DNA of 64,000 nucleotides from Rhodocyclaceae bacterium (GTDB lineage: Bacteria; Pseudomonadota; Gammaproteobacteria; Burkholderiales; Usitatibacteraceae). A program made the translations under genes and the position numbers. Shown here piece by piece: positions 1 to 9,342 of the stretch (position 1 is the first letter of the stretch; each line of letters starts with the position of its first letter). The stretch spans positions 62,001 to 126,000 of the forward strand of contig JADCJC010000003.1 in the NCBI GenBank assembly GCA_020247395.1. Direction: 5' to 3'. A model generated the notes under the pieces. The model worked only from the letters and a program-made list of their open reading frames with translations. It was not told the origin of the DNA and searched no databases.

Positions 1-503
1 GCCGCTTTGATGGCATTCGCTTCGGCCACCGCGCGGCGCACTACGCCGATCTGAACGACATGATCGCCACGAGCCGCGCCGAGGGCTTCGGCCGCGAGGT
101 ACAACGTCGCATTCTCACTGGCACCTATGTGTTGAGCCACGGTTACTACGATGCGTATTACCTGCAAGCGCAGCGCGTGCGCCGACTGATCGCCCAAGAC
201 TTTCAGACGGCGTTCAAATCGTGCGACTTCATCATGGGTCCGGTCGCGCCGACCACCGCATGGAAAATCGGCGAGAAGTCGAGCGACCCGGTGGCGATGT
301 ATCTGGAGGATATCTTCACGCTCGGCGTATCGCTGGCCGGATTGCCCGGCATGTCAGTGCCATGCGGCTTTGATCACCAAAAGCTGCCGGTGGGATTGCA
401 AATCATCGGCAATTACTTTGAAGAGCCCGCCATGCTGGCGGCCGCGCACCGCTACCAGCAGCTCACCGATTGGCATCTACAAATCCCGGGGGGCGGCAAA
501 TGA
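1..503 (+). CDS. gatA: Aspartyl/glutamyl-tRNA amidotransferase subunit A, C-terminal part
   Basis: This is the 3' end of gatA; the start lies outside the window and the reading frame begins at base 3. GatA is the amidase subunit of GatCAB, which releases ammonia from glutamine to convert Glu-tRNA(Gln) or Asp-tRNA(Asn) to the amidated form. The visible part starts with a typical RFDGIRFG-like stretch and holds the family's C-terminal segment ([32 protein letters not shown]). The amidase Ser-Ser-Lys triad lies in the missing part. The stop TGA overlaps the ATG of gatB, so the two are translationally coupled. The assignment is secure from family motifs and the gatB neighbour. Confidence 0.95.
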   Translation, partial: RFDGIRFGHRAAHYADLNDMIATSRAEGFGREVQRRILTGTYVLSHGYYDAYYLQAQRVRRLIAQDFQTAFKSCDFIMGPVAPTTAWKIGEKSSDPVAMYLEDIFTLGVSLAGLPGMSVPCGFDHQKLPVGLQIIGNYFEEPAMLAAAHRYQQLTDWHLQIPGGGK

Positions 504-1981
504 CCTGGGAAATTGTGATCGGCATCGAGACCCACGTTCAGCTCGCGACCCGGTCGAAGATTTTTTCGAGCGCCTCAACCGCGTTCGGCGCACCGCCCAA
601 CACGCAAGCTTCGGTGGTTGATCTCGCCCTCCCGGGCACGCTGCCGGTCATGAATAAACAAGCAGTTGAGTTTGCCATTAAGTTCGGACTGGCCGTGAAC
701 GACGGTCAGACGCACAACATCGCGCGGCGTTCGATCTTTGCCCGCAAAAACTACTTTTATCCCGACCTGCCGAAGGGCTATCAAATCTCGCAGTTTGAAT
801 TGCCGGTTGTGACGGGCGGGTTTGTCGATATTCAAGTCGGCGAAGGTGATACAGCGACCACGAAGCGCATCAACCTCACGCGCGCGCACCTCGAAGAAGA
901 CGCCGGCAAATCCCTGCATGAAGGCCTTGAAACACCCGGCGTATCGGGCATCGACTTAAACCGAGCCGGCACGCCGTTGTTGGAAATTGTGAGCGAGCCG
1001 GAAATGCGGTCTGCCGCCGAGGCGGTGGCGTATGCCAAGGCCTTGCACGGCATCGTGACGTGGATCGGCATTTGCGACGGCAATATGCAGGAAGGTTCGT
1101 TCCGGTGCGACGCCAACGTCTCGGTGCGCAAACCGGGTGAGCCGCTCGGCACGCGCTGCGAAATCAAAAACGTGAACTCGTTTCGCTTTCTCGAACGCGC
1201 CATCAATTACGAAGTGCGCCGCCAGATTGAGCTGATTGAAGACGGCGGCAAAGTCATCCAGCAAACACGGCTATACGACGCAGATCGTGATGAAACGCGC
1301 GCCATGCGATCGAAAGAAGATGCGATGGACTATCGCTATTTCCCGGATCCGGATTTGCTGCCGCTGGCGATCAATGAGACGCAAATTGAGACTACTCGCG
1401 GCTTGATGCTGCGCGACGGCGTAATTGATGTGCCGGGGTCGACGCGTCAACAGTTGATTGATGCCTATGATTTAAGTGTGTACGACGCACAACTGCTGAC
1501 GCAGAGCCGTGCCTTTGCAACTTGCTTCTTCGCCGCCTATAACAGCTCCGGTGAACAAGCGAAGCTGTGTGCCAACTGGATCAACGGTGATCTCGCGTCA
1601 CAACTTAATCGTGACGGCATCGAACTCGCGGATTCACCGGTGAATGGCGACCAGCTTGGGCGGCTGGTGAAACGTATTGCCGACGGAACGTTGTCGTCAA
1701 AAATGGCCAAAGAAGTGTTCGGCTACATGTGGGCCGGAGAACACGGCGGTGATGCGGATGCCATCATCGAAGCGCGTGGTCTCAAACAAGTCACTGACAC
1801 AGGCGCCATCGAGAAGATCATCGACGACGTGCTGGCCAAAAATGAGAAGTCCGTTGCGGAATTCAAATCCGGCAAAGAGAAAGCGATTCAAGCGCTGATC
1901 GGTCAGGTGATGAAGGCCTCGCAGGGCAAGGCCAATCCGGGGCAGGTCAACGAGCTGTTGCGCAAAAAACTCGCGGAATAA
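500..1981 (+). CDS. gatB: Aspartyl/glutamyl-tRNA amidotransferase subunit B
   Basis: GatB is the tRNA-binding and kinase subunit of the GatCAB transamidosome in the cytoplasm. The product of 493 residues has the usual family length. It opens with the GatB signature ([13 protein letters not shown], then SKIFS) and contains the conserved [11 protein letters not shown] and FPDPDLLPL stretches; the C-terminal YqeY-like tail domain ends with NELLRKKL. The ATG at 500 is chosen because it overlaps the gatA stop (ATGA) and begins exactly at the family N-terminus; an in-frame upstream start at 470 would only add residues inside gatA. It converges tail to tail with the DUF4124 gene, with 3 bases between the stops. 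Confidence 0.97.
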   Translation: MTWEIVIGIETHVQLATRSKIFSSASTAFGAPPNTQASVVDLALPGTLPVMNKQAVEFAIKFGLAVNDGQTHNIARRSIFARKNYFYPDLPKGYQISQFELPVVTGGFVDIQVGEGDTATTKRINLTRAHLEEDAGKSLHEGLETPGVSGIDLNRAGTPLLEIVSEPEMRSAAEAVAYAKALHGIVTWIGICDGNMQEGSFRCDANVSVRKPGEPLGTRCEIKNVNSFRFLERAINYEVRRQIELIEDGGKVIQQTRLYDADRDETRAMRSKEDAMDYRYFPDPDLLPLAINETQIETTRGLMLRDGVIDVPGSTRQQLIDAYDLSVYDAQLLTQSRAFATCFFAAYNSSGEQAKLCANWINGDLASQLNRDGIELADSPVNGDQLGRLVKRIADGTLSSKMAKEVFGYMWAGEHGGDADAIIEARGLKQVTDTGAIEKIIDDVLAKNEKSVAEFKSGKEKAIQALIGQVMKASQGKANPGQVNELLRKKLAE

Positions 1982-1984
1982 TGA

Positions 1985-2746
1985 TTAGCGTGAGGCGCCT
2001 TTTGGAATGGGCGCTTCGATCAGCACATTGCCCTGCTCGTCGAGCACCGTACCAGGACGCATGCCGCCCTTCAAGCGACGGAAGCGATCTTTTTCGCCGT
2101 CGTAGCGCGCGATGGTGGTCTTTTTGTCGGCGTCCAGCCGGGTCAATTCAAGCACCAAGTTTCCACGATCAGACGTGACTCGATCAAAGTCAGCCTGGAG
2201 CTGCGCCGGTACTTCCCGCTCGCTGCTCTTGCTGTCTTTGGCGTCCTTTCCGTCCTTCGCCGCTTCGGCGATTTTCGCTTTGGCCGTCTTGCGCTTGCCG
2301 GCGACATAGAACTCCATCTGATTGTTCACCTTCTCCAAACGGGCGTCGACGTCGACAATACGCGCTTCGAGAAACTTGCGGCGCTGCTCGATCTGGGCGA
2401 CATCCTTATCGCGGATAACGTCTATCTCCCGCTCAGCGCCATAGGTACCGAGCAAGGCGAGATCTTTCTGTCGCTGTTCCGCAACTTTCTTATCGTTTTC
2501 GCGCTGTTTGGCGTCGGCTTCCGCCTTCGCTTTCTGTTGCTCCGGCGTGAGGGGCGCGTCGAGCTTGCGAATCGTGCGCCCCTGTTTGGATATCTCCGTA
2601 ACATCCTTCTTGGCACAGGCCGCAGGCATGGTCTCGCCGAAGTAGGTGACGCCTTTGTCATCAACGCAGCGAAACAGCGTCGATTGGGCGTGCACTGACG
2701 CGATCATGCAGAGCAGCACCGGAAGCAAGATTCGAGAAACAGTCAT
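1985..2746 (-). CDS. DUF4124 domain-containing periplasmic protein
   Basis: Predicted exported protein of 253 residues. The ATG at 2746 starts a clear signal peptide (MTVSRILLPVLLCMIASVHA, cut before QS). The DUF4124 domain follows directly, with the usual FRCVDDKGVTYF core and a second cysteine in PAACAKK. The rest is highly charged and lysine/glutamate-rich (about residues 80-230), predicted to form coiled coil. DUF4124 proteins are common in beta- and gammaproteobacteria and their function is unknown. An open frame continues upstream to 2878 but overlaps pyrE and precedes the signal peptide, so it was not used. It is transcribed in the same direction as pyrE, 70 bases downstream of it. Confidence 0.85.
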   Translation of the reverse strand: MTVSRILLPVLLCMIASVHAQSTLFRCVDDKGVTYFGETMPAACAKKDVTEISKQGRTIRKLDAPLTPEQQKAKAEADAKQRENDKKVAEQRQKDLALLGTYGAEREIDVIRDKDVAQIEQRRKFLEARIVDVDARLEKVNNQMEFYVAGKRKTAKAKIAEAAKDGKDAKDSKSSEREVPAQLQADFDRVTSDRGNLVLELTRLDADKKTTIARYDGEKDRFRRLKGGMRPGTVLDEQGNVLIEAPIPKGASR

Positions 2747-2816
2747 TGTTGAATGCGCGGAAACAGAGACACGAAATTGATAAGTCACCGGGCTCTGTCT
2801 CAGCGCGATGGGAAAT

Positions 2817-3473
2817 CTACGCGCCGTACTGGGCCCGATAAGCCTCGATTCTCGCCAGTTTATCGCCTTCGCCCCCATTTGCCGCGTTTTTTTCGGTCAG
2901 CCAGGCGACGATGTCTGCAAGTGTTGCAACCGCAATGACGGGAATGCCGTGTTGTTGGCTCACTTCTTGCGCGGCGGATAACTTTCCCAGGCCCTTTTCT
3001 TGTCGATCCACCGAGATCAGCACCGCAGCCGGCGTCGCGCCGGCGTCCCGAATCAAGGCGACCGATTCCCGCACCGATGTTCCGGCGGAAATGACGTCAT
3101 CAACGATCAACACCCGACCGGCTAGCGGCGCTCCCACGATCATCCCGCCCTCACCATGGTCTTTGGCTTCCTTGCGGTTAAACGCAAACGGCACGTTGCG
3201 GCCCATATCGGCCAGCTTGATAGCCATGCCGGTGGCCAGAGTGATTCCTTTGTAGGCCGGCCCAAAAATCATATCGAACGGTACACTGGAGGCCATCGCC
3301 GCTTTTGCGTAGAACGCGGCAAGCTTGCTCATCGAGGCACCATCACTGAACAGGCCCGAGTTAAAAAAGTACGGCGAAAGCCGTCCGGCCTTGGTCTTAA
3401 ACTCGCCAAAACGCAGCGCATTCTGCGCAATGGCGAATTCAACAAATTCTGTGCGGAAGTCAGTAGTAGGCAT
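2817..3473 (-). CDS. pyrE: Orotate phosphoribosyltransferase
   Basis: PyrE joins orotate to PRPP to make OMP, the fifth step of pyrimidine synthesis. The 218-residue product has the type length. It shows the N-terminal LRFGEFKTKAGRLSPYF block, the orotate/PRPP-contact KEAKDHGEGG loop and the PRPP-binding motif VLIVDDVISAGTS. The start at 3473 (MPTTDFRTEF) matches the family N-terminus; the open frame runs further upstream but that extension is not PyrE-like. It is divergent from the exonuclease III gene with about 107 bases between them, a pairing (pyrE next to an exonuclease III gene) common in beta- and gammaproteobacteria. Confidence 0.96.
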   Translation of the reverse strand: MPTTDFRTEFVEFAIAQNALRFGEFKTKAGRLSPYFFNSGLFSDGASMSKLAAFYAKAAMASSVPFDMIFGPAYKGITLATGMAIKLADMGRNVPFAFNRKEAKDHGEGGMIVGAPLAGRVLIVDDVISAGTSVRESVALIRDAGATPAAVLISVDRQEKGLGKLSAAQEVSQQHGIPVIAVATLADIVAWLTEKNAANGGEGDKLARIEAYRAQYGA

Positions 3474-3580
3474 GTCCGGGCCGAATGAGGGGGGTAGAAC
3501 CATCGCGCGTGCGCGATAACGGGGCGAGGGCATTTGATGCCCCATAATTTCACGGTTTTCTCATTTTACGGGCGTCTTTC

Positions 3581-4354
3581 ATGCGTGTCATTTCGGTTAA
3601 CGTCAACGGCATTCGCTCGGCGACGTCCAAGGGCATCATCAAGTGGCTGAAAACACAAAAGCCGGACGTGGTGTGCCTGCAAGAAATCAAGGCGTTGGAA
3701 AGCGACGTTCCCGGGGAGGTGCACGCGTGGAAAGGCATGCATGGCTTTTATCATCCGGCCGAGAAGAAGGGTTACGCCGGGGTTGCTATCCTGTCGAAAC
3801 ACGAACCCGACAAGGTCATCATCGGCACCGGCATTACATGGATCGACGCCGAGGGCCGCTACCTTGAGGTGCAATTCGGCAATTTGTCGGTGGTCTCGCT
3901 TTATGTGCCATCGGGGTCGGCCTCGGCAGAAGCGCAGGCGAAGAAATTTCGCTTCATGGAAGTCTTCATGCCGTATTTGAGACAGCTTAAAACATCCGGG
4001 CGTGAAGTCATCATCGTCGGCGACTGGAACATCGCGCATAAAGAAATTGACCTGAAAAACTGGCGCGGCAACAAAACCAACTCGGGCTTTCTGCCAGAAG
4101 AACGTGAATGGCTGACGACGCTGTTCGACAAAGTGGGTTACGTCGACACGTTCCGTCAACTCAACGATAAGCCGGACCAATACACCTGGTGGTCGAACCG
4201 CGGCAATGCGCGCGACAACAACGTCGGTTGGCGTATCGACTATCACATCTGTACACCCGGCATCGCCGCCACTGCGACCAAAGCCAGCGTGTACACCAAG
4301 GCGTGGTTTTCCGACCACGCGCCTCTGACCATTGACTACGACTACACTCTTTGA
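3581..4354 (+). CDS. xth: Exodeoxyribonuclease III family protein
   Basis: A 257-residue AP endonuclease/3'-5' exonuclease of the exonuclease III family, acting in base excision repair. Motifs visible in order: N-terminal ISVNVNGIRSA, metal-ligand glutamate in CLQEIKA, the catalytic VGDWNIAHKEIDLKN block, and the C-terminal SDHAPLTIDY with the catalytic Asp-His. The family has several branches (XthA, ExoA), so the symbol is generic. The stop codon TGA overlaps the TTG start of the next gene, so the ABC-F protein is probably translated by coupling. It is divergent from pyrE. Confidence 0.93.
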   Translation: MRVISVNVNGIRSATSKGIIKWLKTQKPDVVCLQEIKALESDVPGEVHAWKGMHGFYHPAEKKGYAGVAILSKHEPDKVIIGTGITWIDAEGRYLEVQFGNLSVVSLYVPSGSASAEAQAKKFRFMEVFMPYLRQLKTSGREVIIVGDWNIAHKEIDLKNWRGNKTNSGFLPEEREWLTTLFDKVGYVDTFRQLNDKPDQYTWWSNRGNARDNNVGWRIDYHICTPGIAATATKASVYTKAWFSDHAPLTIDYDYTL

Positions 4355-6363
4355 TTCGCATCTCCAATCTCACCCTCGCGCGCGGCACCAGACGGCTGTT
4401 TGACAACGCCAATCTCACGCTATTCCCCGGTCACAAGGTCGGGCTGGTGGGGGCCAACGGTATTGGCAAGTCGACGCTGTTTGCGCTGATGCGCGGAGAA
4501 ATTCATCAAGACTCCGGTGAGCTGGAAATGCCGCCCTCGTGGGTGATCGCGCACGTCGCGCAGCACACGCCGCAGAGTGCCTTATCCGCACTCGAATACA
4601 CGCTCGATGGTGATCGTGAGTTGCGCGCATTGGAAGCCGCACTCGCCGAAGCGGAGGCCACCGAATGGCACGATCACTTGACTTCCGCGGAGCACGAAAA
4701 GCTGGCAGCCGAGTTGTCACATTTGCACACCCGGTTTGAAGAAATTGGCGGCTATGCGGCGAGGTCGCGGGCCGCTTCGCTGTTGTCTGGCCTGGGATTT
4801 AACGAAGAACAGCAAGAGCAGGCGGTTAGCACCTTCTCCGGCGGCTGGCGGATGCGTTTGAATCTCGCACAAGCGTTGATGTGCCGCTCGGACTTATTGT
4901 TGCTTGACGAGCCGACCAACCACCTTGATCTCGATGCGGTGATGTGGATCGAAGACTGGCTGGCGCAGTATCGTGGCACATTGTTTCTGATTACCCACGA
5001 TCGTGATTTCCTCGATGCAGTGGTCAATCAGGTAGTGCATGTTGAGAACCTAAAGCTCAATCAATACACTGGCAACTACTCGACCTTCGAGCGCACCCGC
5101 GCGATGCAGTTGGCAAATCAGCAAGCGCAGCACGCAAAACAGCAGCGACAGGTACAGCACCTCAAGAGCTACATCGATCGCTTCAAGGCCAAGGCGACCA
5201 AAGCCAAACAAGCGCAAAGTCGTATCAAAACGCTGGAACGCATGGAAATGATTGCCGCCGCACACGTGGATTCGCCGTTTGAGTTTTCGTTTCGCAAGCC
5301 CGTCGCCGCACCTCGCCAGCTGTTGCACCTGAAAGAGGCCGAGCTCGGTTACGACTCCAAAACGGTCCTGCCGCACGTTGAGTGGCGCTTGTTCTACGGC
5401 GACAAAATTGGCCTGCTCGGCCCAAACGGCGCCGGCAAATCCACGTTGGTGAAAACACTAGCGGGAACGCTGGCACAGAAGAAAGGTGGTCGTTACGAAG
5501 GGCAGGGCTTGAAGATCGGCTACTTCGCGCAGCACCAGATTGAGCAACTTCGTACCGATGAATCCGCGCTGATGCACTTCAAACGCCTCGACCCAACCAC
5601 CCGCGAGCAAGAGTTCCGCAACTTCCTCGGTGGCTTTGACTTTCGCGGCAGCCGTGTGGAAGAGCCGGTCGGTCCGTTTTCCGGCGGCGAAAAAGCGCGC
5701 CTAGCGTTAGCCTTAATCGTCTGGCAAAGGCCCAACCTGTTGCTGTTGGACGAGCCCACCAATCACCTCGATATCGACATGCGCGAAGCGCTCGCCGAGG
5801 CGCTACAAGAGTTTGAAGGCACTCTGGTTGTGGTGGCGCATGACCGACACTTGTTGAAAGCCACGGCGGATCAACTTTGGCTGGTCGCGGAAGGCGAAGT
5901 CAAAGAATTTGACGGCGATCTCGACGACTACAAACAGTGGGCCAAACAATACGCCACCGCCAAGGCAAAGGGCTTCAAAGACTACCGAGACGCGAAAGTC
6001 GAGGCGGGACGGGCAGATTCAGCCAAAAATGCGCCAAAGGCCCCGCTAGTGCTAGAGCTAGGGTCTGTTTCGCCTGCTGCCCGTAAAGAGCAAAAGCGAA
6101 TGGAGGCCGACGCCCGCCAGCGGCTCGCTGCTGCCCGTAAACCATTGGAAAAGAAGCTTGCCGAGCTGGACTCCAAACTCAAAGCACTGACGGCGGAGAA
6201 GGCCAATATTGAGACGTGGTTGAGTGATGAATCGGCATACACCGATGAGAAGAAACCGCAATTACAGGAAATGTTGAAACGGCAGGGCGAAGTTGCCGGT
6301 GCGATTGGCGATGTGGAGTGGGAGTGGCTAGCAACGAGCGAGAAACTAGTGGGGATAGTATGA
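4351..6363 (+). CDS. yheS: ABC-F family ATPase, YheS type
   Basis: A soluble twin-ATPase of the ABC-F family (670 residues), a group that acts on ribosomes rather than membranes. Domain 1 has Walker A GANGIGKS, signature FSGGWRMRL and Walker B LLLLDEPTNHLD; domain 2 has GPNGAGKS, FSGGEKARL and a second LLLLDEPTNHLD. Between them lies the lysine/glutamine-rich helical linker (about residues 250-300) that reaches into the ribosomal E site, and the C-terminal 100 residues form a charged coiled coil. Length and order fit E. coli YheS. The start is TTG at 4351 overlapping the upstream stop; no in-frame ATG is placed before the conserved IRISNLTL. Confidence 0.93.
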   Translation: MIRISNLTLARGTRRLFDNANLTLFPGHKVGLVGANGIGKSTLFALMRGEIHQDSGELEMPPSWVIAHVAQHTPQSALSALEYTLDGDRELRALEAALAEAEATEWHDHLTSAEHEKLAAELSHLHTRFEEIGGYAARSRAASLLSGLGFNEEQQEQAVSTFSGGWRMRLNLAQALMCRSDLLLLDEPTNHLDLDAVMWIEDWLAQYRGTLFLITHDRDFLDAVVNQVVHVENLKLNQYTGNYSTFERTRAMQLANQQAQHAKQQRQVQHLKSYIDRFKAKATKAKQAQSRIKTLERMEMIAAAHVDSPFEFSFRKPVAAPRQLLHLKEAELGYDSKTVLPHVEWRLFYGDKIGLLGPNGAGKSTLVKTLAGTLAQKKGGRYEGQGLKIGYFAQHQIEQLRTDESALMHFKRLDPTTREQEFRNFLGGFDFRGSRVEEPVGPFSGGEKARLALALIVWQRPNLLLLDEPTNHLDIDMREALAEALQEFEGTLVVVAHDRHLLKATADQLWLVAEGEVKEFDGDLDDYKQWAKQYATAKAKGFKDYRDAKVEAGRADSAKNAPKAPLVLELGSVSPAARKEQKRMEADARQRLAAARKPLEKKLAELDSKLKALTAEKANIETWLSDESAYTDEKKPQLQEMLKRQGEVAGAIGDVEWEWLATSEKLVGIV

Positions 6364-6508
6364 ATTGTTACGGGTTTCTTGCCGAAATGTTAATTAAATT
6401 TAAATCGACATTTGAATTAGCGCGGGGGTAACTCGCGCCTGACGCAAACCTCGTTTTCGTACCAGTGTATGCCGCTAACAAACCCAAACAGCCAAACAGG
6501 AGATTTTC

Positions 6509-6733
6509 ATGAATTTGAAATGTGTTATATGCTGCGTATTCGCTTTAGGTCTGAGCATTACAGGTGGCGCATTTGCCACTGATTTGTCCACAGCCAACCA
6601 GGTGGACGAAAAGACATTGATGAGCCCTTCTGCTGATGCGCCGTTGGTCGCACCAATTAAGTCTAAGTCAGTATTGGATACTCATATCGTGGACGACGCT
6701 GATTCGCCTCTGTGGAAGTGGCCCGCCCCCTGA
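6509..6733 (+). CDS. Small secreted protein of unknown function
   Basis: A 74-residue protein with a good ribosome binding site (AGGAG, 6485-6510 region) before the ATG. Residues 1-23 are a signal peptide ending in GGAFA before TDLS. The mature part of about 50 residues is acidic, has no cysteine and ends with the unusual tryptophan/proline tail PLWKWPAP. I recognise no family. Its stop lies 5 bases before the likely start of the next lipoprotein gene, so both are probably one transcript. The 145 bases upstream are AT-rich and may hold the promoter. Confidence 0.6.
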   Translation: MNLKCVICCVFALGLSITGGAFATDLSTANQVDEKTLMSPSADAPLVAPIKSKSVLDTHIVDDADSPLWKWPAP

Positions 6734-6738
6734 AAGCG

Positions 6739-7674
6739 ATGTGTAGATTGATAACACGTAATTCGTCAGTTGTATTCGTTGTCGCGGCACTGTGCATACA
6801 GATTCTAGGATGCACGCACACCTCGTCGGTGCGCATTGGTGCGCCAGATTTTTTCAAGGTCGAAGCAGAAATTCCTCGAATGGATGTCCCTGACGACGTC
6901 AAGCGGGCAACACTTGTAAAGGCATTCAACCGCTACATCGGGGATTTTCCACGCCAGAGAGCGCTGTCGGCCACGCATGATGCAGATTTGGATTTGTATT
7001 TGCGAATTGCGCAAAGCATGGTGTTCTACAAGAACATGACCTCTTACGCGATCCAACAGAAGTTGATCTTGGACGAAAATACGAAGCGACAACGTACCAC
7101 TGCTGCGCAGAGACTCGAGTACTATGGAAGTTTGATTCGCGTTCGAGATTTCAAGAACGCAGTTGGGTTTGCAGCCCAGCTTCAACCTCCTGCCGAGGAT
7201 GTGCTGCCGGAAATGGTTGATCCACTAGGGCGTGGCTTCACTGGACCGTCAGCGTGGCAACTTCACCCGCTGCTTGATGTTGCTACCCGTGTTCCGGCCA
7301 ATCTCAGTGCAGATTGGCAAATTGTTGTGGTCGCGCATTCGCGCTGCGGGTTCTCGCGGCGAATGATGCAACATATCAACGCTGACACTACGCTTTCTAG
7401 CGAAGTGAAGGGACGCATCCAGTTTGTCACCCCCCAGGACTCTCAATTCGACTTTAAAACACTGCGCGACTGGAATCGCAGCTATCCGGATCAGGCACTT
7501 TCGGTTGTTCACATTGCGTCTGAGTGGCCTTTCGACGAGTTTTCGGCAACACCGATCACCTATTTCCTCCACAAAGGGATAGTGCAGAAAAAATTGGTGG
7601 GGTGGCGCAACGAAACCCATCGAGATCGGTTTGCCGATGCAATTTCGGAATTAAAAAGGCTTTCCGCCAAATAG
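6739..7674 (+). CDS. Thioredoxin-like lipoprotein
   Basis: Predicted 311-residue lipoprotein. The N-terminal hydrophobic stretch ends in the lipobox ILGC with the acylated cysteine at about residue 25. The C-terminal third looks like a thioredoxin fold: a beta strand DWQIVVVAHSRCGFSRRMM with a CGFS motif at about residue 203 (a one-cysteine CxxS active site), then a cis-proline-like SATPITYF and a final helix. The middle is alpha-helical and not recognised. CxxS proteins can bind or isomerise thiols but cannot cycle like CxxC thioredoxins. ATG 6739 is preferred; an in-frame GTG/ATG start at 6712 would overlap the upstream gene. No family name is certain. Confidence 0.65.
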   Translation: MCRLITRNSSVVFVVAALCIQILGCTHTSSVRIGAPDFFKVEAEIPRMDVPDDVKRATLVKAFNRYIGDFPRQRALSATHDADLDLYLRIAQSMVFYKNMTSYAIQQKLILDENTKRQRTTAAQRLEYYGSLIRVRDFKNAVGFAAQLQPPAEDVLPEMVDPLGRGFTGPSAWQLHPLLDVATRVPANLSADWQIVVVAHSRCGFSRRMMQHINADTTLSSEVKGRIQFVTPQDSQFDFKTLRDWNRSYPDQALSVVHIASEWPFDEFSATPITYFLHKGIVQKKLVGWRNETHRDRFADAISELKRLSAK

Positions 7675-7886
7675 CCGCACAAGCAAGCTTCGCGCAAAGG
7701 CGTCGATGCCAATTAAGGAATCTCCGCGTGCTTGCTTATCGTCAAAACAACGGCTTCACGCTTGACCTATCGGCGGCAGGGCGAATTCATCCTTGATTTG
7801 GCGGTGTTCGTCGCAGCCGAGCCTGAGCGGAGGGCGGAGCGCACAGAATTCCGCCATCGCCATTCTTTGCCAAAAAAGGAAATCGT

Positions 7887-9341
7887 ATGACCTTGCCGCC
7901 AAAAGTCCAAGCCGCCGCCGCCGTTCTCGCACAGTACGAAATTTCTGCCAACATGGTCGCGCCATTTTGGTACCGTCTGTACTTGCGCTACCGCCCCGAA
8001 ACACCACCGCCGCTGTGGGGGGCAAGCGAAGGCTACTGGTTGTTCCGCGCGCTCAAAACATCGTTGGGTCTGGGTGTTTTTCTGACCATAGGACTCTTAG
8101 TCGCGGCGAAACTTTCCGCCCCGCAGGAACAATTTCTCCCTTTAACACCAGCCGCACAATTTGCCATTTGGGCTTTTTGTGGTGCTTTCGGCTGGCTATT
8201 TACCAAAGAGCTAGCCGTCCGGAGCCGCGAAGAAGGTGAGCGTATCGGCCTCACAACTTGGGAAGAGTTCTCGGCAAGCTGGCGACCATCCCTTGCGGAC
8301 GTGCGTTTACGGATCTCGCCGGCGCACTTCTGGCTTCGCTCGGTAGTCAATCAAAAGGTCGTCCTCGTTGGTGGGGTAATTGGTTTCATCGGTTTCTTAG
8401 CGTTCAGCTTCGCGTTTCCGTTTAAGGCTGTCAGCTACGGTGAGGGTGCCGCACTCGTTTACCTGATGATTTGTGCGATTGGTGCGCTCTTGACAGCGAA
8501 GCGTATACCCATGCCGACTGTCGCAACTGTCTGGTACGTAAGCCATGGCCTGTTCATTGGCGCTCTAGTTGCTGCGTGCCTTTGGCAAACCATACCCGCG
8601 TCACTGATGAACGTCCCGGTGAGCGATATGACGCTGGCGTTTTCTGCCATTGCGTTGGTGATCCACACTCATGAGTGGCTCAGCTTTGAAGAACAGAAAA
8701 ACATCGCCCTTCGCGTGGAGCGCGCAGAGCAGCAAAAGCAACTCGCAGAAATTCGCCTGCAAACACTAAAAGCACAAATCGAACCCCACTTTATTTTTAA
8801 CAACATTGCGCATTTGAAGTCGTTGATTTCCACTGATCCGATGACCGCGCAGCGGATGGTGGACGAATTGTCGGATTTTTTGCGCGGGAGTTTGAGGTCG
8901 CTACGCGCCGACCAAACAACCGTGCGCGAGGAGTTTGAACTTGCACGCGCCTATCTAGCGCTGGCAAAACTTCGCATGGGTAGTCGGCTTTCCACAAATC
9001 TGCAGTTATCTGATCGCGCCGCGCACGTCAGAATTCCACCACTGTTGCTGCAAACACTGTTGGAGAATGCGATTTTCCACGGGCTTGAGCCAAAAGCTGG
9101 CGACGTATCAATCAAGGTTACTGCGGACATTATTGGAAACGGGAGCAAAGACAGGCTACAACTTCGCGTAATCGACGATGGAATTGGCTTTGGTGCGGGC
9201 CACTCGGGCGGCTCGGGTGTTGGTCTGGCAAACATACGAGATCGCCTCGCCTCAACCTACGGCGGGGCGGGGGAATTTGTGTTGACTGCCAATACCCCGA
9301 GCGGTGTAATTGCGGAGTTGAGTCTGCCAGTAGTCGAATAA
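7887..9341 (+). CDS. LytS/YehU-family sensor histidine kinase
   Basis: Membrane histidine kinase of 484 residues. The N-terminal half has about five to six hydrophobic segments (roughly residues 50-260), then a coiled-coil linker. The His_kinase domain follows with the phosphorylated histidine in EPHFIFNNI at about residue 301. The ATPase domain shows TLLENAIFHG (N box), DDGIGFG (G1) and GVGLANIRDR (G2). An AAAAAAGGA ribosome binding site lies 6 bases before the ATG. The LytTR regulator gene starts 1 base after its stop, so the pair is co-translated. The ligand cannot be told from the sequence; no extracytoplasmic sensor domain is evident. Confidence 0.88.
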   Translation: MTLPPKVQAAAAVLAQYEISANMVAPFWYRLYLRYRPETPPPLWGASEGYWLFRALKTSLGLGVFLTIGLLVAAKLSAPQEQFLPLTPAAQFAIWAFCGAFGWLFTKELAVRSREEGERIGLTTWEEFSASWRPSLADVRLRISPAHFWLRSVVNQKVVLVGGVIGFIGFLAFSFAFPFKAVSYGEGAALVYLMICAIGALLTAKRIPMPTVATVWYVSHGLFIGALVAACLWQTIPASLMNVPVSDMTLAFSAIALVIHTHEWLSFEEQKNIALRVERAEQQKQLAEIRLQTLKAQIEPHFIFNNIAHLKSLISTDPMTAQRMVDELSDFLRGSLRSLRADQTTVREEFELARAYLALAKLRMGSRLSTNLQLSDRAAHVRIPPLLLQTLLENAIFHGLEPKAGDVSIKVTADIIGNGSKDRLQLRVIDDGIGFGAGHSGGSGVGLANIRDRLASTYGGAGEFVLTANTPSGVIAELSLPVVE

Positions 9342-9342
9342 A

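Noticed and set aside
3566-4318. Long minus-strand open frame opposite the exonuclease III gene
   Set aside because: It is the shadow of a well-supported gene; its translation has no family features.
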